DNA of 36,997 nt from Treponema sp. (GTDB taxonomy: Bacteria; Spirochaetota; Spirochaetia; Treponematales; Breznakiellaceae): contig JAISBN010000097.1 in NCBI GenBank assembly GCA_031266175.1, positions 1 to 36,997 of the forward strand, in the 5' to 3' direction. This document shows, in pieces, positions 34,153 through 36,997 of this stretch. Numbering within the stretch: the stretch's first letter is position 1; the number at the start of each line of letters is the position of its first letter. A program made the translations under genes and the position numbers. A model generated the notes under the pieces. The model was not told the DNA's origin. It worked only from the letters and a program-made list of their open reading frames with translations, and did not search any database.

Positions 34153-34422
34153 ATGTCTGTCCGTGCTTGTTTTCCCGTTGAGCGGGAAACAGCGTATACC
34201 GAAGCCAATCTTTTGGAATATACCGATTATTCTTCCAATGCCAACGTGAACATACGATACGGTCCCGGTGAAAACATCATAGAAAAGGCGGGATACGACA
34301 TAGCCAATCTTATTGACGGCGCCGCCGATGTTATCAACGGATGGACCGGCAAGGTAACGGCCGCCACCTGCCCCGAAACAGCCGTCCGGGCCTGTAAAGC
34401 TCATGTCCTCCCAGGGAATTGA
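34153..34422 (+). pseudogene. Remnant ORF, possible gene fragment
   Basis: An open frame of 89 codons. From about residue 13 it reads like real protein (ETAYTEANLLEYTDYSSNAN, then a RYGPGENIIEKAGYDIANLI segment), resembling the mature start of an exported protein. The first dozen codons run through the repeat array and a TTTCCCG/CGGGAAA hairpin (34171-34189), with no ribosome site or signal peptide, so the true 5' end seems lost. The frame ends at the right-hand terminal repeat. An opposite-strand frame starting at 34404 is also open but looks less protein-like. Either a degraded gene or chance; no function proposed. Confidence 0.35.
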
Positions 34423-34451
34423 ACTCCGGACACAACGGCTTTTTTTGCCCC

Positions 34452-34479
34452 TTGACCTTTTCCCGGTATGTGGTATGAT
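34452..34479 (+). promoter_or_regulatory. Sigma-70-type promoter of the small RNA
   Basis: -35 TTGACC (34452-34457), 16-base spacer, -10 TATGAT (34474-34479). The predicted start lies at about 34484-34487, with no start codon or ribosome site after it. Confidence 0.65.
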
Positions 34480-34485
34480 AAGGCT

Positions 34486-34584
34486 GTAGCCAACATCTAC
34501 AGTAGGGCGTTTATTCGACCCTGTATAATCCGGGTGAATGGCCGGATTATGTGGCCCCTGCCCGTTTAGGGCAGGGGCTTTTTT
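34486..34584 (+). ncRNA. Candidate structured small RNA of about 100 nt
   Basis: Between the promoter and a terminator lies no ORF but a chain of stems: CTGTAG/CTACAG (34484-34489 with 34497-34502), AGGGCG with CG-A-CCCT (34504-34509 with 34516-34522, one bulged A), ATAATCCGG/CCGGATTAT (9 bp, 34525-34533 with 34542-34550), and the terminator stem. The TACAG at 34498-34502 could instead pair with CTGTA at 34521-34525, so two alternative folds are possible. It does not match 6S, SRP RNA, tmRNA, RNase P or a riboswitch class I recognise. The transcript ends at the terminator about 500 bases before the next gene, so a free trans-acting RNA is more likely than a leader. Confidence 0.55.
34554..34584 (+). 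terminator. Rho-independent terminator of the small RNA
   Basis: Perfect 10-bp stem GCCCCTGCCC / GGGCAGGGGC (34554-34563 with 34569-34578), loop GTTTA, followed by six T. Confidence 0.9.
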
Positions 34585-34593
34585 ACGCCAAAA

Positions 34594-34762
34594 CCGTGGT
34601 AAAACCACGGACCACGCGGAAACCGTGTCAAAATCCGGCGTCCTGCCGGATTTTGACATCGGAGTTTACCTGCGGTAAACTCCACCTTTCCGCCGTTGGC
34701 GGAAAGCTTGGTTACAGCGGCATCCTTGCCGCCTAAAGCAGAGACCGGCATCCCTGCTTTAG
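34594..34762. repeat. Cluster of six consecutive perfect hairpins
   Basis: Perfect inverted repeats, one after another: CCGTGGT/ACCACGG (7 bp, 34594-34610); a 14-bp stem at 34626-34639 with 34645-34658, starting TGTCAAAATCC, loop GTCCT; GGAGTTTACC/GGTAAACTCC (10 bp, 34661-34683, loop TGC); CTTTCCGCC/GGCGGAAAG (9 bp, 34686-34706, loop GTT); GCGGCA/TGCCGC (6 bp, 34717-34732); CTAAAGCAG/CTGCTTTAG (9 bp, 34733-34762). No T-tracts follow, so they are not ordinary terminators. No ORF with a ribosome site covers them. Confidence 0.85.
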
Positions 34763-34788
34763 TCTGTGTTGGTCCGTGGTTATTTTTG

Positions 34789-34800
34789 AATTCGGAATTG
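34789..34800 (-). repeat. 12-bp inverted repeat, right copy
   Basis: Exact reverse complement of 34081-34092. It directly abuts the 21-bp tandem array. Confidence 0.6.
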
Positions 34801-35024
34801 ACAACACAAGCCGGGCGGTTGACAACGCGGGCCGGGCGGTTGACAGCGCGGGTCAGGTTGTCGACAGCGCGGGTCAGGTTGTCGACAACGCGGCTCAGGT
34901 TGTCGACAACGCGGCTCAGGTTGTCGACAACGCGGCTCAGGTTGTCGACACCGCGGCTCAGGTTGTCGACAACGCGGCTCAGGTTGTCGGCAACGCGGGC
35001 CGGAATGCCGGCAACGCGGGTCAG
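34794..35024. repeat. Eleven 21-bp tandem repeats, core units with a 12-bp palindrome
   Basis: Eleven units of exactly 21 bases. The central type is GTTGTCGACAAC, a perfect 12-bp palindrome, followed by GCGGCTCAG. Four units (34878-34898, 34899-34919, 34920-34940, 34962-34982) have the full palindrome. The outer units diverge. Because 21 is a multiple of three, frames stay open across it. One, from a GTG at 34776, reads VVDNAAQ heptads and joins the von Willebrand gene in frame, but has no ribosome site. Noncoding regulatory DNA or an unusual coding heptad repeat are both possible. Confidence 0.9.
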
Positions 35025-35087
35025 GTTGTCGAGGCTCCGGGTCCATATAAGCTAAGCGCGGCGGGAAAAAATGCCGATACAGAGGGT

Positions 35088-36206
35088 ATGTGCGGGAACC
35101 TTCGGCTCCTTTTTTTCCTGTGCCCCGTTTTCCTGGCCGCCCAGGCCCCGGGTAATCCGGCCCTGGCCATCGGGCCGGAGGACCTTCGCATCGAACAGCG
35201 GGTGGACGGGGGGTTTCATCTGTTTATCAGGAAAAAGCCCGGCGCCGCTTCGGTGCTGCTGACCGAATCCACCAGGGATCCGGCCCTCCGTTCCGCGAAC
35301 TATGCCTACCGCGCGCCGGAGTGGAATTCCGTTAACGGGGACGAAATCCGGCTCCTTAATGAACGGCCCCTCCCCAAGTCTTCCGGAATCTGGTCCCTGA
35401 TCGATTCCACCCCGGAAGTCCACGGCGAGCTGGGGGAAGCCTTCCATATCTACATTCCCTACATCCTGAACTACGGCTATGAAACTACCCGGCACGGCGA
35501 AGTCTACGTGGTGGACGGAACCTACTTTAACATCCGCGCCTTTTCCCTGCCCTACGCGGACTACCGGGGAAGTTTCCGGGACAATCCCTTTGTCCTTGAA
35601 GTCGGCCAGCAGCCCCTGCCGGGGCCCGCCGCGGGAAACTACATGAAGGAAACGGAGGACAGTTTTTCCGAGATCAGCGCCTGGAGCCGGGGGGATCTGC
35701 TGTACTCCGCCGGGCCCGCAGATCTGGTGGACAAGATCAGGATCATCCTGGACAGGGAGCGGGGCAAAACCATGGATCTGGTGATCTGTCTGGATACCAC
35801 CGGTTCCATGAAAGACGATATCACCGAAATACGGAAAAACCTGGTTCCCATGCTGAGGAATATCCTGGGGGATTCCCCGGGCTTCCGGATCGGCCTGGTC
35901 CTGTACAAAGACTATTATGAAGAGTACCTTACAAAAACCGTTCCCTTTACCGGTGATATGAACCAGTTCCAGCGGACGGTGAACGGCATTATCCCCCGGG
36001 GCGGAAAGGACATACCCGAAGCGGTTTACGAAGCCCTGTACGAGGGAACCCGCAGCTTCCCCTGGGAAGCGGAAAGCCGGCTTATCATCCTTATCGGCGA
36101 CGCCCCTCCCCATATCCGGCAGCGGGGAAAGGTTTCAAAAGAAATGGTCCGGGAATCCGCGGAAGCCCGGAGTATCCGCTTCCACGCGATCATCCTGCCC
36201 CAGTAG
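35088..36206 (+). CDS. Secreted von Willebrand factor A-domain protein
   Basis: A 372-residue exported protein from the ATG at 35088. Residues 1-19 are a signal peptide (MCGNLRLLFFLCPVFLAAQA). Residues 20-225 are an unassigned, beta-rich region with aromatic blocks (EVHGELGEAFHIYIPYI type). Residues about 228-372 form a von Willebrand A domain with a full MIDAS start (DLVICLDTTGSM, Asp236, Thr238, Ser240), a GGKDIPEAV loop and RLIILIGDAPPH (Asp338). It would bind a protein partner through a divalent metal. AGAGGG sits very close before the ATG, so translation may be weak. The frame extends upstream to 34776 through the tandem repeats, but then the signal peptide would be internal, which argues against it. 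Confidence 0.8.
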   Translation: MCGNLRLLFFLCPVFLAAQAPGNPALAIGPEDLRIEQRVDGGFHLFIRKKPGAASVLLTESTRDPALRSANYAYRAPEWNSVNGDEIRLLNERPLPKSSGIWSLIDSTPEVHGELGEAFHIYIPYILNYGYETTRHGEVYVVDGTYFNIRAFSLPYADYRGSFRDNPFVLEVGQQPLPGPAAGNYMKETEDSFSEISAWSRGDLLYSAGPADLVDKIRIILDRERGKTMDLVICLDTTGSMKDDITEIRKNLVPMLRNILGDSPGFRIGLVLYKDYYEEYLTKTVPFTGDMNQFQRTVNGIIPRGGKDIPEAVYEALYEGTRSFPWEAESRLIILIGDAPPHIRQRGKVSKEMVRESAEARSIRFHAIILPQ

Positions 36207-36275
36207 GGAAAGAACAATAGACGAAACGGGATTTTTTTTGTACCATGCTGCTAACAACAGAAGCGAGAGGTATGC

Positions 36276-36836
36276 ATGATCCGCGGCGGAGACATTGTAA
36301 AAGGCACCTGTCTGCTCCAGAAGGGGCAGCCCTATCTGGTGGTGGAACGGGAATTCCACAACCCCGGCAAGGGAACGGCCATTGCCCGCGTTAAAATGAA
36401 GAGCATCAAGGACGGTTCGGTCCTCAGCCTTACCGTACCCACCCAGCAGGAAGTGGAAGACGCCGAAGTTTCCGTCCATACCTGCCAGTACCAGTACGCC
36501 GATCAGGACAATTTTCATTTTATGGATAACGAATCCTACGAGCAGTACGAAGTTCCCATCACCGACATGGAAGAAAAAAAGTACTACCTCCAGGAGGGCT
36601 CTTCCTACGAAATTACCATCTGGGAAGGCGCGGTTATCGACATCAAGATTCCCTATAAGGTGGTTTTTACCGTGGCCGAAAGCGAGAACTATGTCAAGGG
36701 CGATACCGTTTCGGGGGCGACAAAACCCATAACCACCGAAACGGGCCTTACCGTCCGGGTGCCCCTGTTTATCAAACAGGATGAAAAAATCCTGGTCAAT
36801 ACCGAAACCAACGAATATGTGGAGCGGGTGAATTAA
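36276..36836 (+). CDS. efp: Elongation factor P
   Basis: EF-P helps ribosomes through polyproline stretches by entering the E site. The 186-residue protein has the three beta-barrel domains. Domain I carries the loop Lys32 in FHNPGKGTAIARVKMK, the residue equivalent to E. coli Lys34 that is modified in many bacteria. Domain III ends with GATKPITTETGLTVRVPLFI. GAGAGG five bases before the ATG at 36276 supports the start, and a second ATG at 36272 is out of frame. The Pro-rich TPR protein in this window would be a natural client. No EpmA or EpmB gene is in the window. The terminator stem overlaps its stop codon. Confidence 0.97.
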   Translation: MIRGGDIVKGTCLLQKGQPYLVVEREFHNPGKGTAIARVKMKSIKDGSVLSLTVPTQQEVEDAEVSVHTCQYQYADQDNFHFMDNESYEQYEVPITDMEEKKYYLQEGSSYEITIWEGAVIDIKIPYKVVFTVAESENYVKGDTVSGATKPITTETGLTVRVPLFIKQDEKILVNTETNEYVERVN

Positions 36837-36865
36837 ACCTTTCGCTGCCGCTCAAGGTTTAATTT
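36833..36865 (+). terminator. Probable terminator of efp
   Basis: Perfect 9-bp inverted repeat TTAAACCTT / AAGGTTTAA (36833-36841 with 36854-36862) including the stop codon, then TTT. Short T-tract, so moderate strength. Confidence 0.55.
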
Positions 36866-36868
36866 CGG

Positions 36869-36885
36869 AGTTTGCTTTGCAAACT
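36869..36885. repeat. Short perfect hairpin, AGTTTGC / GCAAACT
   Basis: 7-bp stem with TTT loop, preceded by GG as in the GGAGTTTACC hairpin at 34661. The remaining bases to 36997 are A+T-rich and show no supported gene. Confidence 0.6.
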
Positions 36886-36997
36886 GATATGATGTGCCCT
36901 TTGTCAATAGCTTTCGAACAAAAATCTTGAAATTATTTTCCCTCCTACATCAGTAAATGACGGAAGAAAAAAACCAAACAGGGAAACTTAACGCGAC

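Larger units (their letters stand above)
34122..34423. repeat. 302-bp block with 12-bp perfect terminal inverted repeats
   Basis: TTCAATTCCCTG (34122-34133) and its exact reverse complement (34412-34423) enclose the remnant ORF. The layout resembles a very small inverted-repeat element, but no target duplication is apparent. Confidence 0.4.

Noticed and set aside
34410-34430. T-arm-like sequence of a tRNA on the minus strand
   Set aside because: The short GTTCAATTCCC resembles a T-loop, but no acceptor stem, anticodon arm or CCA end can be drawn around it.
34123-34659. 178-codon minus-strand frame across the remnant and small RNA
   Set aside because: It runs through the terminator hairpin and promoter. 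GGGAGG lies too close to its internal ATG at 34404, and the composition is not protein-like.
34794-35024. CRISPR array
   Set aside because: Units are contiguous with only a 9-base interval between palindromes, with no variable spacers and no cas genes.
34780-35046. Minus-strand Pro/Arg/Cys repeat frame in the 21-bp array
   Set aside because: Any frame stays open because the unit is a multiple of three. There is no ribosome site or start context.
36900-36997. TTGACA on the minus strand near 36920 as a promoter
   Set aside because: No -10 hexamer at acceptable spacing.

Overview
This window looks like chromosomal DNA of a spirochaete of the Treponema type. It is G+C-rich throughout, apart from one clearly A+T-rich stretch at about 16.46-17.13 kb. 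The assignment rests on gene content: a porin-like outer-membrane barrel, a secreted LamG/FN3 protein joined to a large TPR protein, Ala-rich tails and treponeme-like hypothetical genes. It is an inference; no rRNA or other marker gene is present.

Left part (1-14.2 kb). The window opens with the 3' end of a flotillin, a YmdB-type metallophosphoesterase and a porin-like protein closed by a strong terminator. Next come a fusion of a ferritin-like domain to a VIT1/CCC1 transporter, a secreted protein, an HExxH protein, an uncharacterised cytosolic protein and a DJ-1 protein. The DJ-1 gene overlaps convergently with a PfkB sugar kinase. On the minus strand manC, ackA and the PfkB gene form one likely transcript. 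They are preceded by tag and by a unit of two unknown genes plus an RluA-type pseudouridine synthase.

Middle (14.3-25.1 kb). A HAD phosphatase is followed by a small accessory island: a Fic protein with three tandem 10-bp repeats at its start, palindromic elements, and an A+T-rich gene for a membrane protein. Then uvrC, divergent from a tightly overlapping three-gene plus-strand operon: secreted LamG/FN3 protein, TPR protein with Pro/Gln-rich repeats, and HDOD protein.

Right part (25.1-34.1 kb). A six-gene minus-strand operon starts at a DeoR-type regulator and runs through the E2, E3 and fused alpha-beta E1 of a 2-oxoacid dehydrogenase complex, then a PHP-domain protein and a SrlD-like dehydrogenase with an extra N-terminal domain. 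It looks like a regulated catabolic pathway in which a polyol or sugar phosphate is oxidised and a 2-oxo acid (or acetoin-like compound) is cleaved to an acyl-CoA. The substrate cannot be read from sequence.

The least explained DNA is 34.08-35.03 kb. It holds a remnant ORF, a promoter-to-terminator unit for a roughly 100-nt structured RNA, six further perfect hairpins packed end to end, and eleven 21-bp tandem units, most of which contain or nearly match a 12-bp palindrome. Part of it is bounded by 24-bp direct and 12-bp inverted repeats. Some of these repeats recur at 3.8-4.0 kb. Beyond it lie a secreted von Willebrand A protein and efp (elongation factor P).
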